Position numbers and translations under genes: made by a program | Part shown: positions 6,964-15,632 of the stretch, one piece after another | Numbering within the stretch: the first letter of the stretch is position 1 | Layout of the letters: every line of letters starts with the position of its first letter | The notes under the pieces: model-generated | Told to the model about the DNA's origin: nothing | Database searches by the model: none | What the model saw: only the letters and a program-made list of their open reading frames with translations | Assembly (NCBI RefSeq): GCF_009725165.1 | Contig: NZ_WNZW01000016.1 | Span: 1 to 64,000 of the forward strand | DNA length: 64,000 bases | From: Paenibacillus woosongensis | Lineage (GTDB): Bacteria > Bacillota > Bacilli > Paenibacillales > Paenibacillaceae | Direction: 5' to 3'

Positions 6964-8787
6964 TTGGAACTACAAGTGAGTAACAGCCCATTTAGTCAAG
7001 AGCAGGCGGAGCTGCTCAATCGTCTTCTTCCTACGCTAAACGATCATCAGCGTATTTGGCTAAGCGGATATTTGATCGCATTGCAGGGAGCCGGTGCGCC
7101 TACCGCTGCAGCTACCCTCGTTCAGGCAGTTGCGGCCGCAGAACCGGCCATTTCCAAGGAAGTGACCGTGCTCTACGGCTCGCAGACGGGGAACAGTCAT
7201 AATCTGGCTGGAAAGCTGTCGAAGAAGCTGGAGGAACAGAGCTTCCAGGTCACTATGGCGTCGATGAGCGATTTCAAGCCGAATACACTGAAGAAAATTG
7301 AGAACCTGTTTATTGTCGTAAGTACACATGGCGAGGGAGAACCGCCGGACAGCGCTATCGCCTTCTATGAATTCCTTCATAGCAAGCGGGCTCCGAAGCT
7401 TGAAGGACTACGTTATTCCGTCCTTGCGCTTGGAGATACATCCTATGAGTTCTTCTGCCAGACAGGGAAAGATTTCGATAAACGCCTGGAGGAGCTTGGC
7501 GGCGAACGGATATCTCCGCGTGTGGATTGCGATGTTGATTTCGATGAATCCGCCGCAGAATGGATGGGGAATGTCCTCGAAGCGCTCGGCAAACTAGCGT
7601 CATCCGGTGTTTCGGTTAGCAGTACAGCTCCTGCGGCCGCAGGCAGCGGCACGGAGTCCGAATTTTCGAGAAGCAACCCGTTCTCTGCGGAAGTGCTGGA
7701 GAATCTGAATCTGAACGGCCGCGGCTCGGATCGGGAGACTCGTCATATCGAGCTATCGCTGGAAGGCTCGAACCTTCAGTATGAACCGGGAGACAGCCTG
7801 GGCATTTATCCGGAGAATCATCCGCAACTGGTCGAGGATCTGATCACGGCTATGGGCTGGAAGGGCGAGGAAACGATCACCGTAAATAAGAACGGAGAAC
7901 AGCGGACCCTTCGGGATGCCCTGCGTCGCTATTATGAAATTACGGTATTGACTAAACCCCTGCTGGAGCAAGCTGCGCAGCTAAGCGCGAGCGGAGAGCT
8001 GAAGCAGCTGTTTGAAGCCGGGCGCGAACAGGAGCTGCGGGCCTATCTGGCTGAACGCGATCTGCTCGATCTGGTTACGGATTACTCTTTTGCGGGGGTA
8101 AGCGCCAGCCAGTTCGTGTCGATTCTGCGGAAAATTCCTGCGCGCCTGTACTCCATTGCCAGCAGCCCCAACGCATATCCGGACGAGGTGCATCTCACCG
8201 TTCGCACCGTCCGTTATGAAGCGCATGGCCGCAACCGTTACGGGGTCTGTTCGGTTCAGCTAGCAGAGCGGGTAGAGCCGGGGGATACTTTGCCGGTATT
8301 CGTTCAGCATAATCCGAGCTTTAAGCTGCCGGAGAATCCCGACACTCCGATTATTATGATCGGGCCAGGAACGGGAGTTGCGCCTTTCCGAGCTTTTCTA
8401 GGCGAACGGGAAGAGACGGGGGCGGAAGGAAAGTCATGGCTGTTTTATGGGGATCAGCATTTTTCAACGGACTTCCTGTATCAGGTGGAGTGGCAGCGCT
8501 GGCTTAAAGATGGCGTGCTGACCCGCATGGATGTTGCGTTCTCCCGGGATACCGACAAGAAGGTCTACGTTCAGCACCGGATGCTCGAGAAGAGCAAAGA
8601 GCTCTACAAGTGGCTGCAGGAAGGCGCGGTAGTGTATGTATGCGGGGACGAGAAGAAGATGGCCCATGACGTGCATGCCGCCTTGGCTGCTATTCTTGAA
8701 CAAGAGGGCGGTCTTAGCCCGGAGGAAGCTGCAGAGTATTTGACGCAGATGCAGCAGGAGAAACGTTATCAACGGGATGTATATTAA
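6964..8787 (+). CDS. cysJ: sulfite reductase (NADPH) flavoprotein alpha subunit
   Basis: A 607-residue diflavin reductase that passes electrons from NADPH through FAD and FMN to CysI in assimilatory sulfate reduction. A flavodoxin domain spans about 65-205 (VLYGSQTGNSHNLAGKL), followed by a ferredoxin-NADP reductase half with RLYSIASSPNAYPDEVHLTV (FAD) and MIGPGTGVAPFRAFLGER (NADP). The TTG at 6964 is chosen because GAGGTGG lies 6 nt upstream and the resulting ELQVSNSPFSQEQAELLN matches the B. subtilis CysJ start. TAGGAATTA (6918-6926) resembles a CymR-type half-site, which is weak evidence. It is co-transcribed with cysI 39 nt downstream. Confidence 0.94.
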   Translation: MELQVSNSPFSQEQAELLNRLLPTLNDHQRIWLSGYLIALQGAGAPTAAATLVQAVAAAEPAISKEVTVLYGSQTGNSHNLAGKLSKKLEEQSFQVTMASMSDFKPNTLKKIENLFIVVSTHGEGEPPDSAIAFYEFLHSKRAPKLEGLRYSVLALGDTSYEFFCQTGKDFDKRLEELGGERISPRVDCDVDFDESAAEWMGNVLEALGKLASSGVSVSSTAPAAAGSGTESEFSRSNPFSAEVLENLNLNGRGSDRETRHIELSLEGSNLQYEPGDSLGIYPENHPQLVEDLITAMGWKGEETITVNKNGEQRTLRDALRRYYEITVLTKPLLEQAAQLSASGELKQLFEAGREQELRAYLAERDLLDLVTDYSFAGVSASQFVSILRKIPARLYSIASSPNAYPDEVHLTVRTVRYEAHGRNRYGVCSVQLAERVEPGDTLPVFVQHNPSFKLPENPDTPIIMIGPGTGVAPFRAFLGEREETGAEGKSWLFYGDQHFSTDFLYQVEWQRWLKDGVLTRMDVAFSRDTDKKVYVQHRMLEKSKELYKWLQEGAVVYVCGDEKKMAHDVHAALAAILEQEGGLSPEEAAEYLTQMQQEKRYQRDVY

Positions 8788-8826
8788 GCGGGGAATCCTG
8801 GAGATTACGAGAGGAGAATTGCCAAT

Positions 8827-10548
8827 ATGTCAGACAACAATTTATTGTCGCCGAACAGTGCGCCGCATAGCGACGTTGAAGATATTAAGATAAGAAGTAA
8901 TTATTTGCGCGGAAGCCTGGAAGAGACGCTCCTGGATCCGATAACCGGATCCATACCGGAGGATGATAACCGGCTGATGAAATTCCATGGCAGCTATATG
9001 CAGGACGATCGGGATTTGCGGAACGAGCGTCAGAAGCAGAAGCTGGAGCCGGCCTATCAATTCATGCTGCGGGTGCGTGCCGCAGGCGGCGTCGTAACGC
9101 CGGAGCAATGGCTCATGATGGACAGCGTATCGCAGAAGTACGCAAATGGAACGATTCGGTTGACGACGCGGCAATCGTTCCAGCTTCATGGGGTCATCAA
9201 GTGGAACTTGAAGAAGACCATCCAGGAAGTAAATGAAGCCATGCTGAGCACCTTGGCCGCTTGCGGTGATGTGAACCGTAACGTGATGTGCAACCCGAAT
9301 CCGTACCAATCGGAAATCCATTCCGAGGTATATCATTGGGCCAGCAAAGTAAGCGACCACCTTGATCCGCAAACAAAGGCGTACCATGAGATTTGGCTGG
9401 ACGGCGAGAAGGTTATCGACAGCAATGATCAAGCCGAGCAGGAGCCTATCTATGGACGCGTCTATTTGCCGCGGAAGTTCAAAATCGGCTTAGCCGTCCC
9501 GCCGTCGAATGATGTCGACGTTTTCTCGCAGGATTTGGGGTTCATTGCAATAGTTGAGAACGGACAGCTAAAAGGCTTCAATGTTACGGTGGGCGGCGGT
9601 ATGGGAATGACCCACGGTGATGTGAAAACTTATCCGCAGGTATCCAAAGTAATCGGCTTCTGCTTGCCGGAGCAAATCATCGATGTGGCGGAGAAGACCG
9701 TCACGATACAGCGAGACTACGGAGACCGTTCCGTCCGGAAGCATGCGCGTTTCAAATATACGATTGATGACCGAGGTATCGATTGGTTCGTTCAGGAACT
9801 GACAAATCGCCTGGGATGGAGCCTGCAGGAAGCAAAGCCTTTTCACTTCGAGCATAACGGCGATCGTTACGGATGGGTGAAGGGCAGTAACAACAAATGG
9901 CATTTTACGCTATTTATTCAGAACGGCAGAATCAAGGATGAAGCGGATTACAAGCTGATGACGGGCCTGAGGGAAATCGCCAAGGTCCATACCGGGGATT
10001 TCCGGCTTACGCCGAACCAGAACCTGATCATCGCTAATGTCAGCAGCCAGAAAAAGAAAAAAATCGAAGGCTTGATTCAGCAGTATGGACTTACCGACGG
10101 CCTGCATTATTCTGCGCTGCGGAGAAACTCCATGGCCTGTGTGGCATTCCCGACCTGCGGCCTCGCCATGGCTGAGTCAGAGCGTTATTTGCCGACATTG
10201 CTCGACAAGATCGAGCCTATGCTGGAGGAGTCCGGTTTGCAGGAAGAAGATATCGTCATTCGGATGACTGGCTGCCCGAACGGCTGCGCCAGACCGATGC
10301 TCGCTGAAATCGCCTTTATCGGCAAAGCGCCAGGCAAGTACAATATGTATCTTGGCGGGGGGTTCTCTGGGAACCGCTTGAATAAATTGTACAAAGAAAA
10401 TATCGGCGAGGCTGAAATTCTGGAGTCCTTGCAGCCAATCATTACTCATTACTCCAAAGATCGCCAAGAAGGCGAGCATTTCGGTGATTTCGTCATTCGC
10501 GCCGGTTACGTTCAGGAAGTCACCGACGGCCAGAATTTCCACGCTTAA
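8827..10548 (+). CDS. cysI: sulfite reductase hemoprotein beta subunit
   Basis: A 573-residue siroheme and [4Fe-4S] protein that reduces sulfite to sulfide with six electrons from CysJ. The four cluster-ligating cysteines are visible as CVAFPTC (C438, C444) and GCPNGC (C483, C487). Two pseudo-repeats with sulfite-binding arginines are present (TIRLTTRQSFQLHGV and GDFRLTPNQNLIIANV). ATG 8827 follows a GAGAGGAG site. It is second in the cysJI operon and is closed by a strong hairpin. No sulfate permease or PAPS enzymes lie nearby, so the earlier steps are encoded elsewhere. Confidence 0.95.
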   Translation: MSDNNLLSPNSAPHSDVEDIKIRSNYLRGSLEETLLDPITGSIPEDDNRLMKFHGSYMQDDRDLRNERQKQKLEPAYQFMLRVRAAGGVVTPEQWLMMDSVSQKYANGTIRLTTRQSFQLHGVIKWNLKKTIQEVNEAMLSTLAACGDVNRNVMCNPNPYQSEIHSEVYHWASKVSDHLDPQTKAYHEIWLDGEKVIDSNDQAEQEPIYGRVYLPRKFKIGLAVPPSNDVDVFSQDLGFIAIVENGQLKGFNVTVGGGMGMTHGDVKTYPQVSKVIGFCLPEQIIDVAEKTVTIQRDYGDRSVRKHARFKYTIDDRGIDWFVQELTNRLGWSLQEAKPFHFEHNGDRYGWVKGSNNKWHFTLFIQNGRIKDEADYKLMTGLREIAKVHTGDFRLTPNQNLIIANVSSQKKKKIEGLIQQYGLTDGLHYSALRRNSMACVAFPTCGLAMAESERYLPTLLDKIEPMLEESGLQEEDIVIRMTGCPNGCARPMLAEIAFIGKAPGKYNMYLGGGFSGNRLNKLYKENIGEAEILESLQPIITHYSKDRQEGEHFGDFVIRAGYVQEVTDGQNFHA

Positions 10549-10567
10549 AATCAAGCCGAGTCAAGCA

Positions 10568-10606
10568 TAGCGTCTCACTGCCAAGTGAGGCGCTATTTGT
10601 TTTTTT
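10568..10606 (+). terminator. terminator of cysJI
   Basis: TAGCGTCTCACT (10568-10579) pairs with AGTGAGGCGCTA (10584-10595, one wobble) and is followed by a long T-run. Confidence 0.85.
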
Positions 10607-10624
10607 GTCTTAAAAAGTTAATTA

Positions 10625-10661
10625 TTGACATGAAAAAAATATTATGTCATTATTGTGTCAA
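10625..10661 (+). promoter_or_regulatory. bioY promoter with dyad, candidate biotin-repressor operator
   Basis: TTGACA (10625-10630) and CATTAT (10648-10653) are 17 nt apart. The element TGACAT (10626) pairs with ATGTCA (10644-10649) across 12 nt, and TTGACA also mirrors TGTCAA (10656-10661). Dyads over the promoter of a bioY operon suggest BirA control, as known for the B. subtilis yhfUTS operon, although the arms do not match the textbook GTTAAC core. Confidence 0.4.
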
Positions 10662-10705
10662 TATTGAATCTATTAAATGAAAATCGAATAGTAGGGGGCC
10701 GATTT

Positions 10706-11275
10706 ATGAAAATCAAAGATATGATGTATGTGGCTTTATTTGCCGCAGTCATGGCTGTTTTAGGTTTATTGCCTCCTATTCCGCTCCCGTTCATCCCCGT
10801 GCCGATTACAGTTCAAACGTTGGGAGTCATGTTGGCCGGAAGTATTTTAGGCGCTAGATTAGGAGGTTTAAGTCTGCTTATCTTCGCAATCATCGTCCTC
10901 GCAGGAGCGCCTCTACTGTCCGGTGGAAGAGGAGGCTTGTCCGTTCTGGCCAGTCCAACCGGAGGTTACTTCTTAAGCTGGCCGATCGCTGCATTTTTGA
11001 TTGGATACATGGTGCAGCGGATGGGTGCACGCATCAACCTCTGGAAATTGATATTAATCAATGTGGTTGGCGGAATCCTAATCATTTATGCCGTCGGCAT
11101 CCCTTACATGTCCTTCATGACGGATGTACCGCTTGGGAAAGCCATTATTGGCAATATCACCTTTATCCCTGGCGATCTGCTCAAGGTCGTGGTATCTTCA
11201 CTGATTGCGATCAGAATGCTGAAGGTAAGTCCAGTTATGCTCCGCCAGGCGAACAGCCGCTCACACAAAGCTTAA
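10706..11275 (+). CDS. bioY: biotin transporter substrate-binding subunit BioY
   Basis: A 189-residue integral membrane protein of the BioY family, the S-component that captures biotin for an energy-coupling factor transporter. It has about six hydrophobic segments, the early PFIPVPITVQTLGVMLAG motif and the GGRGGLSVLASPTGGYFLSWP signature that lines the biotin pocket. ATG 10706 follows GTAGGGGGCC; in-frame codons upstream to 10655 lack a ribosome site. ecfA1, ecfA2 and ecfT follow, so this is probably a dedicated biotin ECF system. A terminator separates bioY from ecfA1 and may tune S-component to module ratios. Confidence 0.92.
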   Translation: MKIKDMMYVALFAAVMAVLGLLPPIPLPFIPVPITVQTLGVMLAGSILGARLGGLSLLIFAIIVLAGAPLLSGGRGGLSVLASPTGGYFLSWPIAAFLIGYMVQRMGARINLWKLILINVVGGILIIYAVGIPYMSFMTDVPLGKAIIGNITFIPGDLLKVVVSSLIAIRMLKVSPVMLRQANSRSHKA

Positions 11276-11298
11276 ATCTCCTACCATTGCGAATACGT

Positions 11299-11329
11299 AA
11301 GGTTTGCCTCCACTTGGCAAACCTTTTTT
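11299..11329 (+). terminator. intra-operon hairpin terminator after bioY
   Basis: A perfect 10-bp stem AAGGTTTGCC (11299-11308) / GGCAAACCTT (11316-11325) with a 7-nt loop and six T. No clear promoter is visible in the 54 nt before ecfA1, so partial read-through is likely. Confidence 0.8.
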
Positions 11330-11383
11330 CAACCAAACAATTCCATTGCTGCTGCATTACTAACATCATATGGAGGTCATGCC

Positions 11384-12196
11384 ATGATCTATTTTTCGGG
11401 CGTCTCATTCCAGTATCCCCAGCAGGACTGCGTTCTGAGTGATATATCCTTTACTATTTCACCCGGCGAATATGTGATTATCGCAGGAACAAACGGCACT
11501 GGGAAATCCACGGCAGCCAAGCTGATCAACGGGCTGCTGCTGCCTACGGAGGGCGAGGTGCGATATATGGAGTACCGGACCAGCAATGAACGGGAGCTGG
11601 GAACGATACGACAAAAAATCGGGATGGTCTTCCAGAATCCCGAAAATCAAATCGTTGCTTCTACCGTGTATGAAGATGTTGCTTTTGGCCTGCAGAATCT
11701 CTGCTTGGCCCCAGAAGAGATTGCCACGAAGGTGAGGCTCGTATTGGAACTCGTAGGTATGCTGGAATACATCCACGCTGATGTCGATTCTTTATCAGGC
11801 GGTCAGAAACAGAGAATAGCGATTGCCGGCATTCTGGCTGTAGAGCCGGATGTAATTATATTCGACGAGTCGACTTCGATGCTTGATCCGGAAGGCAAAC
11901 AGCAGGTGCTGGGTCTGATCAGGGAACTGAACCGGAAGGGGATCACAATCATTTCAATCACCCATGATATGGAGGAACTGGCCGAGGCGTCTAGACTGAT
12001 CGTGCTGGATCAGGGATGTATCCGGTACGACGGTCTGCCGGGCAAGCTGTTCGAGGAGGGCTATCTGTCGATTCCCGGCTTGGCTGCTCCTTTCGCTGTA
12101 AACGTAAGAGATGCTTTGCGAAGCAAAGGAATTCCGCTCCCGCGCAACCTATTTAGTATGGAAGATTTGGTGGATGGATTATGGAAATTACATTAA
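11384..12196 (+). CDS. ecfA1: energy-coupling factor transporter ATPase EcfA1
   Basis: A 270-residue ABC ATPase. Walker A is GTNGTGKST (about 37), the Q-loop region is VFQNPENQIV, the signature is LSGGQKQRIAIAG, Walker B is VIIFDEST and the H-loop is ITHDMEEL. The VFQNPENQIVASTVYEDVAFG segment is typical of cobalt/ECF-type ATPases that dimerise with a second subunit. ATG follows TGGAGG. It overlaps ecfA2 by 16 nt, implying coupled translation. It energises vitamin uptake with EcfA2, EcfT and, by context, BioY. The carboxylate after the Walker B aspartate is retained (DES). Confidence 0.92.
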   Translation: MIYFSGVSFQYPQQDCVLSDISFTISPGEYVIIAGTNGTGKSTAAKLINGLLLPTEGEVRYMEYRTSNERELGTIRQKIGMVFQNPENQIVASTVYEDVAFGLQNLCLAPEEIATKVRLVLELVGMLEYIHADVDSLSGGQKQRIAIAGILAVEPDVIIFDESTSMLDPEGKQQVLGLIRELNRKGITIISITHDMEELAEASRLIVLDQGCIRYDGLPGKLFEEGYLSIPGLAAPFAVNVRDALRSKGIPLPRNLFSMEDLVDGLWKLH

Positions 12197-13056
12197 ATGA
12201 CGTATTTTACTCCTATAACGCTGGAACGCCGCTCGAGAACGAAGTGCTGCGCGGACTCAATTTGAAGCTGGACAGCAATAAAATTACCGCTGTCGTAGGA
12301 AGGACGGGCTCTGGCAAATCTACCTTCGTCCAACATCTTAATGGACTGCTGTACCCGACGAGGGGAAGCGTCCATGTTGGCGACGCCATCATCAAGAGCG
12401 GCAGCAAAAGGAAGCCCGTTCTCTTTGACAAAGTGGGCATCGTATTTCAAATGCCGGAGCACCAGCTGTTTGAGGAGACCGTTCTAAAGGATGTTTCCTT
12501 TGGTCCCCGTCAGTTAGGCTGGCCGCAGGATCTGATCCGAGCCAAGGCGCTGGAGGCGCTTAGGCTGGTCGGTCTGGACGAATCTTTCGGAGAGCGGTCG
12601 CCATTTGAGCTAAGCGGCGGGGAGAAGAGGAGAGCTGCGATTGCCGGAGTGCTGGTGATGGAGCCTTCCGTGCTTATTCTGGACGAGCCTACGGTTGGTT
12701 TGGATTCCGAGGGCAAACAGTCGCTTATGGAGCTGTTTCTAAGCTGGCGCAAGGAGAAGCAGCGTACGCTTGTCATTGTAACCCATGATATGGACCTACT
12801 GGCCGAGTACGCTGAAGATGTCATCGTTTTCGAAAGTGGTAAAGTCAAACTCAAAACAGATCCGCTTACGCTTTTTACGTATTATCGAAAGGAAATTGAG
12901 GCGTTAGGATTAAAGCTCCCGCTGGCGCTGTCCCTCGTCGAGCAATTAAACGCCAAGCTGTACACCCCTATAACGGTTGAGTCCGTGAAGAAGGAAGCGA
13001 TTCTGGCGCAGCTCGCCGATCATTTCCTTATCCCCAGCGGAAAAGGAGGGGTCTGA
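12181..13056 (+). CDS. ecfA2: energy-coupling factor transporter ATPase EcfA2
   Basis: A 291-residue ABC ATPase, partner of EcfA1. It shows GRTGSGKST (Walker A), VFQMPEHQLFEETVLKDVSFG, LSGGEKRRAAIAG (signature), VLILDEPTVGLD (Walker B) and VTHDMD. The C-terminal tail of about 60 residues is the usual EcfA dimerisation extension. The start lies inside ecfA1, and only 3 nt separate its stop from ecfT. The order A1-A2-T is the normal ECF layout, but its location next to bioY instead of the ribosomal-protein cluster suggests a dedicated rather than a shared module. Confidence 0.92.
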   Translation: MEITLNDVFYSYNAGTPLENEVLRGLNLKLDSNKITAVVGRTGSGKSTFVQHLNGLLYPTRGSVHVGDAIIKSGSKRKPVLFDKVGIVFQMPEHQLFEETVLKDVSFGPRQLGWPQDLIRAKALEALRLVGLDESFGERSPFELSGGEKRRAAIAGVLVMEPSVLILDEPTVGLDSEGKQSLMELFLSWRKEKQRTLVIVTHDMDLLAEYAEDVIVFESGKVKLKTDPLTLFTYYRKEIEALGLKLPLALSLVEQLNAKLYTPITVESVKKEAILAQLADHFLIPSGKGGV

Positions 13057-13059
13057 AGC

Positions 13060-13863
13060 ATGGCCTTGACCCAGCATCTGATATTTGGCCAATACATTGA
13101 TAAGAAATCGCTGGTCCATGAGCTCGATCCGCGAACGAAGCTGTTGATCGTCATGGCCTTCATGATTTCGGCGCTGCTCCTCACGACGCTTGTCTCTTAT
13201 GTTCTGCTGGCGCTAATGGTCGCGGCGGCCATTGCCATTTCCAAAATACCGCTCACCTACATCATCAGGGGATTAAAGCCGGTATGGCTGATTGTGATCA
13301 TTACGTCGGTCTTTCACATTTTCTTAACGCAGGGCGGAGAGGTGCTGTTTCAACTTGGCTCTGTGTCCATCTATGAGCAAGGCGTACTTAAGGCGATTGC
13401 GATTGCTGTACGCATCATTTTACTGTTAGCCATGGCCACCTTGCTGACCTTAACGACGAAGCTGAGCGATTTGACCAGCGCCATTGAAACACTGCTGTCA
13501 CCGCTGCGCAGAATAGGAGTGCCGACACAGGAAATCGCCATGATGATGACTTTAACGATCCGCTTTATTCCGATTCTTCTGCAGGAAACCGACAAAATTA
13601 TGAAAGCCCAAAGAGCCAGGGGCGTTGATTTTGCCTCCGGCAACATAGTCAAAAGATTGCTGAACTTTATCCCGATTATTGTACCCGTCCTGATGCTGGC
13701 GTTCCAGAAAGCCGAAAGTGCCTCCCAGGCAATCGAAGCCCGGGGTTACCAGCCAGGAATGCAGCGCACACAGCTAAGAACGCTTGCTCTGAAAGCCATC
13801 GACTTCAAATCGCTGCTTGTGTCGGGACTATTCATGTCCGTGCTGATCGCACTCAGAATGTGA
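13060..13863 (+). CDS. ecfT: energy-coupling factor transporter transmembrane protein EcfT
   Basis: A 267-residue membrane scaffold linking the ATPases to the S-component. It opens with the family pattern FGQYIDKKSLVHELDPRTKL, has four or five hydrophobic helices in the first 120 residues, and carries the coupling helices with the Ala-Arg-Gly motifs KAQRARGVD and SQAIEARGYQ that contact the ATPases. The start follows GGAGGGGTCTGAAGC, with only a 3-nt gap after ecfA2. The stop lies 9 nt before the amidohydrolase gene, so all are probably one transcript. Confidence 0.92.
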   Translation: MALTQHLIFGQYIDKKSLVHELDPRTKLLIVMAFMISALLLTTLVSYVLLALMVAAAIAISKIPLTYIIRGLKPVWLIVIITSVFHIFLTQGGEVLFQLGSVSIYEQGVLKAIAIAVRIILLLAMATLLTLTTKLSDLTSAIETLLSPLRRIGVPTQEIAMMMTLTIRFIPILLQETDKIMKAQRARGVDFASGNIVKRLLNFIPIIVPVLMLAFQKAESASQAIEARGYQPGMQRTQLRTLALKAIDFKSLLVSGLFMSVLIALRM

Positions 13864-13872
13864 GGAGGAACG

Positions 13873-15594
13873 ATGCGTATATATCCATGCACTCTTGAAG
13901 AGTACCGCGACCTTATTGCCGTATCCCTTGGCCGGAAACCTCCGGATGTTTGGTTGAAGAATGCAGCCTATCTCAACGTATACACGGGACAAGTCGAAAG
14001 GGGTCATATTTACGTTTCCGGCAACCGGATCGCCTACGTCGGAGACAAGGAATTTGCGGCATCGCCAAATACGCAAATCATTGAACTGGAGCAGAGGCAA
14101 ATCGTCGTTCCCGGTTATATTGAGCCCCATGCGCATCCCTGTCAAATGTACAACCCGTTCACTTGGGGCGTTAGCCAGCTCCGTCAAGGGGCCGTATTAT
14201 CGATTAACGATAATTTGTCCCTGCTTATGCTCCTTGGCGAACGGGCGATCTCGTTTATTGAAGAATTAGACCGGATCAGCAGCCATATGTTTTTGTGGTG
14301 GTGCAATTTTGATCAAGTACAGGCTGGCGACCGGCATTTGCTCAAAACGTGGCTTGCTCATCCGCTTGTCATTCAAGGCGGTGAATTTACGGAATGGTTT
14401 CAGCTTCTTCAGGGCGATGAGGAGCTGCTGGAACGGCTGTATCTGTTAAAGAGCGCGCGTTTGCGAGTAGAAGGTCATCTGCCGGGCGTCTCCTATGAAA
14501 AAATCAGCGGGATCGCGGCGGCGGGTATCGGGGCGGATCACGAGTCCCTAAATGCCGAGGATGTGCTAAAGAGATTGAAGCTCGGACTGTACGCCAGCCT
14601 GAGATACTCTTCTATACGCCCGGATCTGCCGGATATTTTGGCTGGACTGGCCGGAGATCCGCGTTTTAATTTAAACCGCGTTATGCTTACGAGCGACGGC
14701 CCTTCGCCGCATTTTACGGAGGAGCACAGCATTCCCGCCATGATCAAGCTGTGCATGGAAGCCGGCTTATCCGCCGTAGAAGCTTACAGGCTGGCTACCC
14801 TGAATCCGGCGACGTACTATGGGCTCTATGAAGATCTGGGCGGCATTGCCCCCGGCAGGCTTGCCAGCTTCAACGTACTGGATTCGCTGAACGAGCCGGC
14901 TCCGCTCCATGTTATGCAGCAGGGGACATGGCGCATCTGGAACCGGGAAGACATGCAGCCAGCCGATGAAGCTGCTATCGCAAGCTGGCTGCATACCTAT
15001 TTCCGGCCCCCAAGAGTGCCAGCCGAGCTGGTCCCGGAACAGATCCGTGAACAAGGCAGCACAGGTATTGAGCTTGTCAACGATGTCATTACGAAGCCAT
15101 ACGAATTTATTGCTGGTGAACCGCTAGAGGACGAGGAGAGCTTCATTACGCTGCTTGACTCTAAAGGGAATTGGACGCTTCATACCCGTATAAAAGGCTT
15201 TGCTTCTGGGGTTACGGCGCTGGCCAGCACTTATAGCGCTTCAGGTGATACTTTGCTGATCGGCAGGAGTGAAAAGGGGATATGCGACATATTGCAGGAG
15301 CTGAACGAGCGTGGCGATGGGATACTGGTTTATTTCATCAACGGGGAGAAGCTGCATATCCCCCTTCCGTTAGGCGGCACAATGAGCGCCGGGAACATGA
15401 AAGAGATCAGCGAATCCCTTGGTCTTTTTGCATTTCGGATGAAGCAACACGGCTATCGGTTTCGCGATCCCGCCTATACGCTGCTTTTTCTGACCGCTTC
15501 CCATCTGCCTAATATACGCATGTCTGCGAAGGGACTGTATCTGGTTAAGAACGGACATGTGATTGCCAGTCCTGTTCGTCTGGATACCCGTTAG
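13873..15594 (+). CDS. adenine deaminase-like amidohydrolase (YerA-like)
   Basis: A 573-residue protein of the adenine deaminase branch of the amidohydrolases, most like Bacillus YerA. Recognisable parts are VPGYIEPHAHP (metal-binding His pair), GHLPGVSYEKISGIAAAG with GADHES, TSDGPSPHFTEE and a C-terminal domain with ISESLGLFAFRMKQHGYRF. In classical enzymes the first half also has a DPHEIAN metal motif; the aligned place here reads SINDNLS, so one metal site looks altered and the substrate may not be adenine. ATG follows GAGGAGG. It sits tightly between ecfT and the acyl-CoA ligase, which is unexplained by biotin uptake. Confidence 0.8.
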   Translation: MRIYPCTLEEYRDLIAVSLGRKPPDVWLKNAAYLNVYTGQVERGHIYVSGNRIAYVGDKEFAASPNTQIIELEQRQIVVPGYIEPHAHPCQMYNPFTWGVSQLRQGAVLSINDNLSLLMLLGERAISFIEELDRISSHMFLWWCNFDQVQAGDRHLLKTWLAHPLVIQGGEFTEWFQLLQGDEELLERLYLLKSARLRVEGHLPGVSYEKISGIAAAGIGADHESLNAEDVLKRLKLGLYASLRYSSIRPDLPDILAGLAGDPRFNLNRVMLTSDGPSPHFTEEHSIPAMIKLCMEAGLSAVEAYRLATLNPATYYGLYEDLGGIAPGRLASFNVLDSLNEPAPLHVMQQGTWRIWNREDMQPADEAAIASWLHTYFRPPRVPAELVPEQIREQGSTGIELVNDVITKPYEFIAGEPLEDEESFITLLDSKGNWTLHTRIKGFASGVTALASTYSASGDTLLIGRSEKGICDILQELNERGDGILVYFINGEKLHIPLPLGGTMSAGNMKEISESLGLFAFRMKQHGYRFRDPAYTLLFLTASHLPNIRMSAKGLYLVKNGHVIASPVRLDTR

Positions 15595-15632
15595 ATGTCA
15601 TTACCAAACATTCTGCAGAGAAGGTGATCCTT

